A DNA stretch of 64,000 nucleotides from Lytechinus pictus (taxonomy: Eukaryota; Echinodermata; Echinoidea; Temnopleuroida; Toxopneustidae): contig NC_087249.1 in NCBI RefSeq assembly GCF_037042905.1, positions 11,218,001-11,282,000 of the forward strand, given 5' to 3'. Numbering within the stretch: position 1 is the stretch's first letter; each line of letters begins with the position of its first letter. Of the stretch, positions 21,571 to 33,470 are shown piece by piece. The notes under the pieces were generated by a model. It worked only from the letters and a program-made list of their open reading frames with translations. It did not search any database and was not told where the DNA came from. The position numbers were made by a program, and so were the translations under genes.

Positions 21571-23219
21571 TTTGAACTAATTTCACTGTAATTTCCTTTA
21601 GTGCTCTTTGGTACATGTATTATTGTGCTGGTTCTACATAAAACAACAAAGAGATTAAAAGCACACAATTGTCTTGATTTTTAGTCAATTTGAATTTTAT
21701 TACAAAACTTGTAATGAAATGACTAGACTGTACAAGCATACAATTTACCATTTTTTTTACTTCTTCAATAAGTATAAGGTACTGTTTTCCAAGAAAAAGA
21801 AGGGGCAAAAAGTTAAAGGATTATAGTAAAATCTTTTCAGATAAGCTGGCTTCAGCTAGATAAATTGTAGTTCCAATTTATGATATCAAGTTGAAACTCT
21901 TTGAAAATGATTGGGAAATGTTTAATTTAATGCAACAAAGAATATGAAATGCCAATATTAAATACTAAAGAGGTCATATGACTTCATACAGAAATGCAAA
22001 TATTGGACTTCATAATGGTATCAGAACTTAAGCCAATCATGTTTATTTAAAAAAAAATCAAGGGAATAGCTAACTTTGCCTTAAAATAAAGTTAATTCAA
22101 TTTAAAAAAATGTCACATTCTTTTTGGAATGAATAAAGAATATTAACAAAAGGCTTTGCCATGTCTTTGGATAGGTATCCAGCAAGCCTCTTTCACTTAT
22201 TGGCTTATCCTTGCTTGAGGAATGTGAGGATTGGCAAAAAATGCTTGCAGGATTACTACACCGGAGGCACAGACTGACTTTTACCTTGACTCCATTCACA
22301 CAAATAAAAAATGAAAGAAAGATGTCAAAAGAGAAATGCAGGGAATAGTTATGCTTTACAAATTTGTATAGCATTTTTGGTCATAAGAGAAGCTCTCATC
22401 TGAGATAATGTACAGTCCTATAGTGTAAAAACATGCTATACAAAAAACATTATGCATAGCAGTCTTTAAAAAATGTTGTGCAAATTGCGATGTGATACCA
22501 GGAAAATTATTCACTGAAGTGTATTAAGCTTGGAATTGTACAAAGTCATTTTGCAGGTCTATGGAATTTTTTTCTGGAATCTGCAACATACAAGTTATTA
22601 CAAACCAAATGAAAAATAAGATTAAAAAAATAAAATAAAACTAAAGTGGAATAGTGATAATTTTTTCAATACTCCTGGTTAACTGTTCCTTGAACATATA
22701 CATATATAGCAGGGGGGGGGGGCAATTTAACCCCTATAAATATTCATGCGTGGTAAGCTTGAATGGTTTACTCCCTCATCCCCCCCCCCCGCCCCTGAAA
22801 AAAAAGGCGTATAGCAATGCCCTTGAAACATCTAATGGGTTGTTACGAGAAACTCGACATTCCATTCCAATAAAGTAAGTCTCAGAATCGAGCTCAAATC
22901 CTCTGCTAAACACAAATTAGTATTTGATTAGCATTCATGTGCAACTTGATAAGCCTGTTGATGGTTGTAAGCTGCACACGAGCAGTAAAGGGTAATTTGA
23001 GATAAACCATGAAGGTGGTTTTCAAATTCACTCACATGCATACATTTGTGATTTGATGATTACTTATGTAATACTTTAGAAAAATATTCTTTCCATCACA
23101 TCCAAGCTGAAGAGTAACAAAGCCTTAATATTCACTGGTATTTGACAGTAGCCCAAACAATAGTCACATGTGCCAAAAGCAGACAATAAAACTGATTTCC
23201 AAACCTTACTATGTCACCA
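21571..23219. other. Intergenic, unassigned
   Basis: AT-rich, with poly-G/poly-C tracts at about 22711 and 22780 typical of the G/C-tract repeats further downstream. No convincing gene. Confidence 0.4.
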
Positions 23220-23350
23220 GGGTCCCATAACACAAAGATTAGCAATTGATCGTACGCTGATTTCTACGATTGATTGCACATTGTAGTCAATGGAATCAAT
23301 CGTAGAAAAATGTTCTACGACCATTGCTGAGTTTTGGGTTACGGGCCCCA
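23220..23350. mobile_element. Small palindromic element
   Basis: Starts ggtcccataacacaaagatt, ends gttacgggcccc. The internal pair tctacgattgattgcac / caatcgtagaaaa is inverted. About 131 bp. Confidence 0.6.
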
Positions 23351-23884
23351 GAATGGCTTTCGTTCTTAGAATTTGAATGCTTTGCCAGGAAAGCTTTACG
23401 CAACATCTTCATTTGAAAATGTTAGTGCTCATCCTAATGAAAAATTGCATAGGTCATTTGAGAAAAGTTGACCATGAGCTAACCATGTACAGGCTTATTT
23501 ACTTGAAATGCAATTGCGCTTGATATGCAATTGAATGTAAGTTTTCTCACAACGACCCATTTCGAAGTCCACATTTTTGTGCGGTTTTAAAATCGATTTA
23601 TTTTGTCAGAGCAAGATAAACATGAAATCATCGGCAGTCAAAGAATTTGTTGCAACTGTGGCGCATTACACTCATTCTGCCCTGAATGTGATGAGGGCCC
23701 ATGCCCCCTCCCATTCCAAGACAGGCACATAAAGAATACTTGCAGTGGGAAATGTCGGGCATATACATTGTACAAGTGAAGACCTTTCTTTTTTTGTCAA
23801 ATACCAGGATACATTTATTTCAATACTTAAATCACAACTTCATTCATTTTTTGATGCTCACCAATAAATACCAGGGGGTGTTTA

Positions 23885-24140
23885 AACAGAGATGTGGTTA
23901 GAGCATTGGACTCATAATCGCAAGGTTGTGAGTTCAAATCCCTACTCTGCCATTGTCTCCACTTTGACCCGAGAGTAATATCTGTCGTCTATAAGGTCAG
24001 CCACAATGACTGATCAACTTAGACGTAAAATGTTTCCTTTAGGTAAATGGTTATATACCAGCTTGGCGTTTACCAGCAAAACGCTGTCCTGTCGAGTTCC
24101 TACGGGAGGTACTGTAAACTGAAACTGAAAGATTTAAGTG
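23885..24140 (+). mobile_element. tRNA-derived SINE (family 3)
   Basis: The A box is tggttagagcattgg, the anticodon-loop-like part is actcataatcgcaag, and the B box is gagttcaaatccc. A non-tRNA body follows (gcgtttaccagcaaaacgct). The 3' part diverges from any tRNA, so it is a SINE rather than a tRNA gene. Confidence 0.75.
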
Positions 24141-24559
24141 CGACTTCAAATCACACCTTAATACCTAGTTACGTATGGTATACAATCACAATATAACCCA
24201 TCACTGAACTGGAAAGATCATCCCCATTCGACTTGCTATGAATACTGGATATTAATCAATGAGAATGCATGTTAACTGTTACATGTGCATGTTGGAACTT
24301 AACAATGACTTAATCAAACTTCACTCAAATTGAAACACCCCCTCCCCCCAAAAAAAAAATATCCAAGGACATTAATAATTCGGAACATGATACATCAGGG
24401 ACCTGTTACATAAAAAAATTAAAATCAATCAAGCAACTGATTGAAAATCTTTAGTAATCAATTAGCAAAAAACCTTTATTCATATGAATAAAACCAATCA
24501 TAAGATTAATTTCATTACAGAGCATAGATTTTTTGTTCACTGTACATGTATACAAAACA

Positions 24560-24790
24560 GGGCCCCATCTTACAAATAGTTGCGATTGACCCGCTCAATT
24601 GCAAGTATGGATGGCCAGCAACGTCAACATGTTTGTTCAAAATATTTTCTAGCTATGATGTATATTCATGCATTAATTGTTTTCTTAAAAATTCACCGTG
24701 CAAATTTCCTGTAGAAAAGTTTGTGACACTGATGGATTTCCAGAGTTACGATTGATCCAATCAGTCGTAACTCTTTGTAAGACGGGCCCT
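24560..24790. mobile_element. Inverted-repeat element, gggcccNtcttacaaa family, copy 1
   Basis: Left end agggccccatcttacaaat, right end tttgtaagacgggccct. The sub-terminal arms (gttgcgattgacc / tacgattgatcc) are related. About 231 bp. Confidence 0.8.
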
Positions 24791-25650
24791 CTGTGAATTT
24801 CTGTTGAGCACTGTTGACCTAAACTGGGGTGGTGTTTCCCAGGGGTGTTTCATGCAGCTGTTTAATATAAGTTACGAATGACTTTATGCTCTAATGGTGA
24901 CCCTTTCCTTGGGGGCTATCAGAATCTCTGTCATGTTGGTTCACGGTTTAAAAATGATGCCAGTTGTGGTAAGAATTTAAAAAGGAATTAGTACAGAATG
25001 CAATTAAAAGACCACCCTAATGTCTGTTTGCATAAATTGCAAAGGGCAGAGGATTCTAGAAGAAACTCTGTCATTGCTGAGAAATTAGCAAAATAAGCAC
25101 AGGATTCAAGCAAATGTTGGGAATTCTTACAAGTAACAATAATATACACTGCCCCCACATGTGCTGAGAGAGTAGCAAAGCAAGCGGGAGATTCAAGCAA
25201 AATGTTGGGTATTCTTCCAAGCAATAATAACAATACATTGTCCCACATGTGGATTCTGTGTTGGCGATCTACAGTGTGATAGTTATTTCGCATATAGATT
25301 TAATGATTTCAAAAAGTTCAATTAAATGAAACTGTTCCATGTCCAGATCCATGGTGATAAGTGACAATCTTACAATTGTACAGATTTTCTTATGAAATCA
25401 GTGTTTACTGCATCTTAAATCCACTCTTTATAGAAATAAGTTCTCATTCTAAAAAGCTTCTGAATGAAAATTTCAATATTCAAAGCTTGATGAGGGTAAA
25501 TGGAAATGCACTCAAATTATCAAATAACGTTAAACCGGGGAAAATTTAGCACAAGAAAGGATCACCGGTCATTCATAAGGTTGTGGTTAACATACAAACA
25601 GCTTTGTGAAATGGCCCCCCATGGGCTTCAATGAAAATATAACTCTCACT

Positions 25651-25929
25651 GGGGCCCCCGTCTTACAAAAAGATGTGATTGATCCGATCACTTGCAACTA
25701 TGGAAAGCCAGCAACGTCAACATCTAATATACAATCCTGTTTGTTCAAAATATTTTCTAAAAATGACGTATATTCATTCATTCACTGTTTTCTTGACAAT
25801 TCAGTATGCTTCTCTTTTTTTTAAAAGGACATTGAGCAAATTTCCATAAGAAAAAATTATGACATTGATGAATTTCCATATAATTCAGATTGATCGGATC
25901 AAAAGCAACTCTTTGTAAGACGGGCCCCA
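25651..25929. mobile_element. Inverted-repeat element, gggcccNtcttacaaa family, copy 2
   Basis: Left end ggggcccccgtcttacaaaa, right end ctttgtaagacgggcccc. It shares the internal phrases ccagcaacgtcaacat and tgttcaaaatattttcta with copy 1. Confidence 0.85.
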
Positions 25930-26432
25930 GAGGTATTAAAATGAGAGTTAGGAGTGACTTAATATCAAGCACAATATGAAGAATCTAATGCATTAATGAC
26001 TACACAGTAGAGCATGTTACTGTAAAAGCAGTGATGTACTGAATATCAAAAGAAATTTTAAAGTCATTGGGGCATTTGCTTTCACAGTCAATGGATTTTT
26101 ATTTGCTGATCCCACACTTTGGAAAAAGCATTGGGAAAACCTGTAACAGAGACATCTTGTGGGGAAAGCAAACTCAGTGTACCAGCGAGAAAGCTTCGAC
26201 CATGCCTCATTAGCATCAGGCAACTGTGTCGGGCCAGGGAAAGTGAGATAAAGACTTAACCATTTATTTCCAAAGGCAATACGTAACTTCTGCAAGTCAA
26301 AAGTTGATCCACCACGGTTCTACCATGTGAGATTTATATCCAAATAGTGTCAGACTCCCCTTGAAAGCCCATGCCCCACTGATTTTTAGTACAACTTCAA
26401 GCCAAACGCAACTCTTTCAGCAACATCTCCAT

Positions 26433-26595
26433 AGCCCTGTAACACAAAAGTATGCAATCGATTGCAAAATGACAGAGACCAATCAAGTTCACTGGAGCAT
26501 GCGTATATTGTTCAACATACCCACTGTAGCCCAGTCAAAATTGTTTGTACCTGTAGTTTGCAATTGGATGTAAAATTTTGTGTCATGAGGCCCTG
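26433..26595. mobile_element. Small inverted-repeat element related to the gggccc group
   Basis: Begins gccctgtaacacaaaagtat and ends ttttgtgtcatgaggccct. The internal tgcaatcgattgcaaa and tttgcaattggatg are partners. Confidence 0.6.
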
Positions 26596-26855
26596 ATATA
26601 ACGATGAGCATCTTTAAGTCACCACATAATAGGTCTTCCACTGTCACTTATTTTCATTGGAAACCACTGCTGATACTGTTGTTCTAAGGCTCATCCTCAA
26701 CAGTTCTTCAGTCCAGTAGCTTGTCAACTCTTCCATCCTGCTTCTTGCAGTTCTTGAGACTTTGGGCCTTTCCTGACATATCGACCTCTCACGGCACAGT
26801 TCTAAGAAAATATTTACAATGCTAAGATAAGCGTGGAGCGTTCCATGGTGTGTCG

Positions 26856-26887
26856 TCAGAACCTCTTTTGCATGCTGATGTATAAAA
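26856..26887 (-). CDS. LSM6: LSM6 coding exon 3 (32 bp, terminal)
   Basis: Acceptor catttcttccag. With the G carried over it reads VLYISMQKRF-TGA, matching the Sm2 strand and C-terminus of LSm6. The phase fits exon 2 exactly. It is too short to be found as a free ORF. Confidence 0.88.
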
Positions 26888-28315
26888 CTGGAAGAAATGG
26901 ATGCAATACAAAATTGATTGATATTGATAATAATTGGATGATGATGAGGAAAAGAACAAAACTTTTCAAAGCACTGCATGCATTTCAATGACTATAAGAT
27001 AACTTGCCAAAGTCTGTGCTGTGACTTTGAGCAGGAATCTTGCTATAATGGTTTTATCAGGTGCTCAGTCAGTTTAAGGGGAGTGAGAGCGATCACTCTC
27101 TACTGCTCGCCTTAATCCATTTCACATAGATCGATTTATCGCTTGCCTAAGCGAATTTGATTTTTTTTCTGACATAAAATGATAAATGCAGAAAAAAAAA
27201 TAGAAATCAAGGAACATCATACACTTTTGTATTGTTTGTACAACATTTTTCTTTCATGTATAATCTCTATTCTAACATCAATCTACCTGAATGTAGAACG
27301 AGTGTCGGTCAATGATCGAACTGTTAGAGCCGACCCTGAAAACCTCATTACACAATTACATTTAAGCAATAACACATATTTGAAGTGATATGAACATTAC
27401 ATATATTCAGGGCATCTGATTTTTGTCTCCTTTGGTTGTGGGTTGTAGCTCATTGTACATTCCTCTATCCATTAATCGGACAAAAAAAAGCTCCCTTTGA
27501 AATGTAAAATAAGAGCTTTTTGCCGTGCTCCCCTACCACTCCCCTTAAAGTTTTAGGAGAGCTTTTTATTGCTCCCCTCATAATTATAAAACTGATTCCC
27601 TGTTTTATGTGTTTTTTTTCATAGTGGCTATCATGCATTCCCCATTATAATGGTTAAGATGAAATGTAAATTGAAAATTTGACAAGCAAAAAAAAAAGGT
27701 CTTCACTTTCAAAAGCGGGTAAAACCAGTATATATTTTACATTAGAAATGTTGATTATGGCTCTCAAAGGGAGGGGGGGGGACAGGCCGGCTGTGCCCCC
27801 CCCCCCCCCCCCTTGGATCCACCACTGATTTATCCTTCGGTTGGATATATTTCAGTTTTCACTTGACTTGCAGACCACGGCCCATGCTATTTTATACGTC
27901 TACGGAAAAAGTGTGTCGACCAGCAAGCCTCTCATGACAATGAATGCTGGCGGCGCAGCATGCATTATGAAACACTGAATAATGCAAATTGACTAACATG
28001 TGAAGAGAAATATTGGATAGCATTAGTCGGTTTGGGGTTAGTTTTAAGGTGTCAATAGAGCATACCATTATTTCCCCTGATGAAAGCGTCACCATATTTG
28101 TTCTTGAGCTGACCGTTGACATACTCTTCTGTCTGCTCCAAGGCGATGTTCATGTATCCATCCAAGCAGGCAAGAACTCCTGTAAAAAAAGATGGTAGTA
28201 ATGATAGTACTTAATGATGATGGTGATGATGACAAAGATGATGATGGTGATGATGATAATGGTGATGATGATGACGATGGTGATGATGACGAAGATGATG
28301 ATGATGATGATAATA

Positions 28316-28346
<31 letters not shown>

Positions 28347-29108
28347 TGATAATAATAATAATAAAAATGACAATAAGAAAAAAAATACTACTAGTACTAG
28401 TAAAATGATAATAAAATGAAATAAAATAAATTGAAAAAAAATTGAATAATATAAATTTCATGAGATTACAATTTTTTACATTAGATACAGAAGGATAATA
28501 TGAAGACTATAAACTTTATAACAAATTTTCTGTTCTGATTATTCTGTGACATCATCTGTGAGCTGATCCATGATATTTGTTGTTTATTCGAAATTTTACA
28601 TATTGCGTTATTTACAGTTCACAATGAATTAATATGTCTTTTATAGAAGCTTGCATGTAATAGTGTGTCTGGATACAAAGACACAGGATGAACACCAATT
28701 TTTTACAATTTCAAAAATATATATGATGATTTTTTATTTTTATGAAGAAATAGAAGCAGGAAGGTGATAAAAAATAAGGAAAAAAATGGGGAAAGTATGA
28801 AAAAAGATGGGAAAAATAAACAAGATTAGCAGGAGAATGAATACACATACAAAAGCCATAGATGCAATTGAGGAAGAAAGGGGAAAAGGGAGCATAAAGA
28901 AAAAAGGAATAAACACCAGATTTTTTAAATATACTGTATAGACCTAGAAGAAAAAAAGAAGAAAATGAAAGTCCTGAGAGAAGTATGCCCTTTTCTTACC
29001 TCTGTAATCTACACCTGAATTTAGTTTGACAACAACTGGTTTGCCGATGATTTGCTTTAAGAAATCACTAGGAGTTTGTTTCCTGGCTGTAGTAGTAGCA
29101 GTACTCAT
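26856..29108 (-). CDS. LSM6: LSM6, U6 snRNA/decapping-associated Sm-like protein
   Basis: Joined minus-strand exons: 29108-29000, 28179-28066, 26887-26856. Total 255 nt, 84 residues plus TGA. The protein starts MSTATTTARKQTPSDFLKQI and continues through PVVVKLNSGVDYRG (Sm1 motif), VLACLDGYMNIALEQTEEYV, GDAFIRGNN and VLYIS (Sm2 motif), a near-identical match to metazoan LSm6. LSm6 is one subunit of the LSm1-7 ring (cytoplasmic mRNA decapping) and the LSm2-8 ring (nuclear U6 3'-end binding). The usual length is about 80. Differences are a Thr/Ala-rich N-terminus and a C-terminus reading QKRF instead of the vertebrate QKRRM. The start ATG at 29108 is the first methionine in frame; upstream in-frame codons give no homology. 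Confidence 0.95.
26888..28065 (-). other. LSM6 intron 2
   Basis: 1.2-kb intron. Contains a short poly-G/poly-C repeat (about 27770-27815) of the same style as those at 36480 and 47600. No second gene seen. Confidence 0.6.
28066..28179 (-). CDS. LSM6: LSM6 coding exon 2
   Basis: Acceptor ttttttacag, donor gtatgc. It encodes GVLACLDGYMNIALEQTEEY through GDAFIRGNN. The (GAT)n/(AAT)n microsatellite begins just upstream in the adjoining intron. Confidence 0.95.
28195..28420. repeat. (GAT)n/(AAT)n microsatellite in LSM6 intron 1
   Basis: gatgatgatgatgg variants run into an aataataataat tract. It creates long false ORFs on both strands (poly-Asp/Asn, poly-Met, poly-Ile, poly-Ser). Confidence 0.95.
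29000..29108 (-). CDS. LSM6: LSM6 coding exon 1
   Basis: ATG at 29108-29106. Donor gtaagaa follows AGA-G. It encodes residues 1-36 and one base of Gly37. Confidence 0.93.
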
Positions 29109-32100
29109 GATGCACAGAGCTAGTCGGTCACTACCTGACACAGCTGTTCATCCAAGTTTGAGGATCACCAAATAAAACAGCAACTCTCAGAGCTGGTGAC
29201 AAAGTAGAAAAATTGACTGGAGTGAGAACAAAATAAAGCTATATAACAATTATAGAAATTATATCTATGCGAGAGTATAAGGCAAACCTATAGAGCCGAA
29301 TTATATAAACTTCAGACTTTCATTCATTTCAGACTTACATCTTCAACTTGGACTGACTTTTTGACTACCTTTCCTCAGTACACAATTTTCCAAACACTAT
29401 CTGCAAATCAAGGCAAACACCCATACGTTCATTACATGCCACGATGCACAGGAAAATCAAGGCACGATGCATGCAACTCTCTCTCTTAGCTGATCCCTCC
29501 ACTTCTTTGGAGATTCCTGGAGTCCAGATGGAACACTTCCATCCATGGGATTGCGCGAAATTTGGTATTTTGACAAAATCTAAAATAAAGTCAAATTGTT
29601 CTATTTCACTTACCGAATGATATATATTCTCTTTGGTGACTTTTTTCTAACTTGACTTTGAATAAAGAATATTTTTCCTTGCTGTTGATGTCTGTGCTGT
29701 GCCCCTCCTTGAACAGCAATTTTCAACTAAGGAGGGCGTGCAATTTATATTCATATCAAAGACACTACAGGGTAAAGACATTACTTTACACGCAAATTGA
29801 TGCAAAGCGTTACGCGAAGATGGCAAAGTGTCCAGTCTTTTCATTGTAGACTTTGGTGGACTGTTTGTTGACAAACGAACAACGGCTCGCACTGCTGGTT
29901 TTGTTCAAGGCACATAGAATTTTATTTTTTGTTAATTTGTCATTGCTTTGAATGATTTAAAAAAGTGTTATCGTCAGTAATAATAATCTAAAAATATGTT
30001 TGGAAGGTAATGCATTTATTGGTGTCCATATTTTATCAAACAATCATAGGAATTGAACTTAGACACAGTTTTAAAACTACCGATGAGTTGAATAAAGGTT
30101 ATGAAATTTATTAGCGCCATCGGGCTTCCTTTTACTTCCGTGGTTCAATAAACATGCAAAACCACTTTTCAGGCCGAGGTAAGCAATTTTGCTATTTTTC
30201 ATTGAATTTAAAAGCGTAAAATTTTAATATATTTATAATTTGTACTATAACTACTCACCGGATGTGCCCCGGTGAGCTTGCGAGTAACAAAAATGAGTTT
30301 TGGCAAACATTATCACAAGAAATCTAGGAAATTTTTCTGTCAAGTGCCGACGCCAATCAAGTGTGCTAGTCAATGTAAACATATCAGGTTTCATAACAAG
30401 ATTATTGGAAGACGGCAAGTCGTGAAAAATAGACGGTGGAAAGTACTATGGCAAGATAATTGTCATTTTCAATCTCTATTTTAAGAATCAAATTTACTTT
30501 GAGAATATGATGAAATGTAGCTGTATTTACTATTTCAATTTGCCTGTAATGGAAACTGACAGTGTCAAAAAAATCAAGCATTTGTCCCCTCCCCCCCCCC
30601 CCAAAAAAAAGAGAAAATAAGAACAAGGTTCATGTATATCATAACCTTGTTCATAGAATGAGTGGGACAATCCCAATCTTTTGAGACAGAGCTTTTAATT
30701 GCGGGATCGCGGGACCAGCGCCTCTACTGTTTATCGGTCTACACCAATAGCTATGGCTGGGACCGAAGTAAAAAATGACAAAGTCTGATTTGACTTTCGT
30801 CATCATCTTGTCATTGCAAACATAAGTACGTCTTAACGACACCTTAATCATTCTAAAAAAGAGGAAACACAAGTACCGTCAACACAATGGGGTCTTTTAC
30901 TACCATACCACATATATATAGAAAAATAAACCTTATTTATGGCAAAATCTAATGCTTATATATTCACCCTTCTTATGGAGCTGGAAATGAGCGGCTAGCA
31001 ATGCAGCGCCGGAAAATATGGTCAAAGTTCTCGCGTGAAGCTAGTGTTAATGGTTAACTGGCAGGGTCAGTACGCAGCTTGCAATTAATTTTCTTTATCT
31101 TCTATGTGAAGTAATTTGGGATACAGGGGGTTTGATTCGACTTAGATAATTTCATTATGTTTATATTTATTTCTTCTTTTCAATTTTTTCTAATCTTCTT
31201 CGAATTTATAATGAAATTTAATCTAGTTTTAAATAATAATATTCACACAAAGCTGTAGAGCAGACTAAGTTTGGGGGAATTCCCGAGCGATTCCCACCGG
31301 CCACAAATAACACACACGAATTGTGACAAAGCCCAGTCAACGCCATATTTTGTGAAGTTCTAAAGCTATAAAGCGGAGAAGCTCATCCCAGCAAACTCTC
31401 TTTCCAAGTTCGTAACCAGTGCGATATCTACTATACATCATTCGATCCAGTTCATTTTCGATTTCAAAAGGCATTACATTTACAACCAAGTCCGTAACTA
31501 TATATATTAATATAACTGTGCATGTGTCTGTGACTGAATTGAGCCGAGGTAACTTATAATTTAAGTTTAGAAATAGAAATTATCCTAGATGCATTTATTC
31601 TTAAACCATTAACTTGTTAAAACATGTGTTAGGTAGCAGGTAGACTAACATTAGATCTAACAACATGGATTCGAGTAGTACTAGTAGTAGACAGCTGGCA
31701 GCCGTCTGTTTCGAGGAGTTTTTTAACATTTTTTTATTTTTTTAATTTCTCCTCATACACTGACGGCTCGCTATCGTGCAGCCACCATTAGGGGACTTAC
31801 AATGCAAAATCCCCCCGTCGGGGCTCTTCAATTTTTGTCTTGAATGAATCAAACTTTTGAAAATTAACGCGACCGAAATGCAAATTAATATCCCCTCTTG
31901 GCATTAATTGCCAAAAAACGGGGAAAATCAAGTTAAAAGGAACAAAAACAGTGACTTACCTCGGCTGTCGCGCAACTTCACTGCCCTGTTTTATTTAAAC
32001 TTAATACACATAAACATATGGCCATTGAGTCCCCTGTACAGATCGCGCTAGAACTTCGGTCTCTGTATTTGGTGAGTGAAGCCAACGGAGTTCAGCTGAA

Positions 32101-32306
32101 CAACCAACATAACAGAGACCGAAGCTTTTGGTCTATACTAGTAGGATCAATCCATGATCTAATGTTAGGTCTGACGAGTATAACTGTTATAGGCCATGGT
32201 CTTTGATGGTGTTTCTTGGAATTTGGATTATTAAATTTAAGCCCTTGCTCATCTTCTTTTTCAATTTTGGAGTAGATGTGCTACCTTTCCTTTTGTGATG
32301 TATCAA

Positions 32307-32341
32307 GCTAAGTTACATGATACAGTATCATGTAACTTAGC
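32307..32341. repeat. Perfect hairpin, 16-bp arms, 3-base loop
   Basis: Arms gctaagttacatgata and tatcatgtaacttagc are separated by cag. No oligo-T follows, and nothing suggests a terminator function in this eukaryotic setting. Confidence 0.85.
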
Positions 32342-32482
32342 CTTGAGCATCTATGAGTTCTATCAGAACTATATTGATCTCTGTTGACTATTGAATTAGA
32401 CTAGGCCTATTTAATTCCTATTTGCTTTTAAAGGACCAACCAATTTCTGGTTTTCAAATGGGTCAGTTTCTCCTTGACCTAA

Positions 32483-33118
32483 CTCAGGCAATAGTTCGTA
32501 TAGGCCCGGGGGGCCAGTCAAATATATTGCTGTACACACGCGTGACCAAAAAAATGCGTTTAAACTTAAAATGGTGTTTTTTCAGTTTTGTACACGGGCT
32601 GTGCGTGCACTCGTTAAGGGTATCAAAAACACCGTTTTTCCAAAAAGGGTTGTTTTGAAAAACTGGTCAATGGTCAATCGCTGGGTCAAACATATTTAGG
32701 GTATTTTTTTTTCCAAAGCTTTTTTTTAAAGACTAGCCAAACGTGTTTAGGGTATGTTTTTCCCCCCAAGCTCTTACCCTATAGGGCTTTTTCCTCGTTT
32801 CTGAAAAGTGTTTTGGTTCTTCCTGATTGTTGGATTTTAACCCTATACCGGGGGGCATGCAATACCCATGAATATAGTTTTGTCTATAGCTTATTTTTAG
32901 CAAGTAGATTAAACTTGTTTGGGGATCATATTCGACAACTTGTTTAGAGGCCAAAATGTGTAAAAGAAGCCCGCAAAATCCTTGTTTAGGGGGTTATTTT
33001 GCACACAGAGAAAAACATAATTTGACTGGGCCCCCCCCCCCTCCCCCAGGCTCCACTACACTTCACTACCGCTACTCTCAGCTGAAGTGTAGTGGAGCCT
33101 ATACGAACCATCACCTGA
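32483..33118. mobile_element. Nested inverted-repeat element
   Basis: The outer ends ctcaggcaatagttcgtata / tatacgaaccatcacctgag are inverted, with 2-3 mismatches. The inner ends are ggggccagtcaaat and atttgactgggcccc. A third pair, actacacttcact / aagtgtagtgg, is a hairpin near the right end. It ends just upstream of the death-domain gene's first coding exon. No transposase frame. Confidence 0.7.
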
Positions 33119-33172
33119 GGTATCCTTGACCTTGGTCTTGTTTCATCCCACTTTCCTTTCTTTAATTTCAGA

Positions 33173-33470
33173 ATGGCTGCTGGGGGCCAACAGATATCAT
33201 CATTTTTATCTGAGGACGGAAAAATATATGAACTCTCTGAAACTATCAATGCTCCTGAGAACTATGGTGAGCTTGGCCTTGCTTTATTAGAATCCAATGC
33301 TGAGGTTGCCAATATTATTGGAAAAACGTCGGTTGACTATAAAAATGTTGTTTTCAAGTGCTTTATTAAATGGAGAGATGCAAATGGATGTGGAGATGGC
33401 CAGTGCAGGGAAATGATTATGATTCTAAACAAGTTTGGATTGACAGATGTTGCAACCTGGTTTCAAAAAA
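33173..33470 (+). CDS. Death-domain gene coding exon 1
   Basis: ATG two bases after an AG acceptor; donor gtaagt at 33471. It encodes death domain 1. Reading on into the intron would give a chance 125-residue frame, which is rejected because the donor is strong and the next exon continues the phase. Confidence 0.75.

Larger units (their letters stand above)
29109..33171. other. Region between LSM6 and the death-domain gene; probable promoter/5' UTR zone
   Basis: Strong splice-donor-like strings gccgag|gtaa end candidate non-coding exons on the + strand at 30178 and 31548, and on the - strand at 31960. These could be 5' UTR exons of the death-domain gene (+) and of LSM6 (-), because the death-domain start codon lies directly after an acceptor (tttcag at 33171). 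This is inference only. The inverted-repeat element 32483-33118 lies here, and a perfect 16-bp-arm hairpin at 32307-32341. Confidence 0.35.

Noticed and set aside
23895-23965. Possible tRNA gene with an anticodon-like loop
   Set aside because: Good A and B boxes, but the 3' half continues into a SINE body instead of an acceptor stem.
28089-28461. Open frames rich in Ser, Ile, Asp or Met
   Set aside because: Translations of the GAT/AAT microsatellite on both strands.
29647-29892. 81-codon minus-strand frame upstream of LSM6
   Set aside because: No homology and no splice link to LSM6; more likely promoter or 5' flanking sequence.
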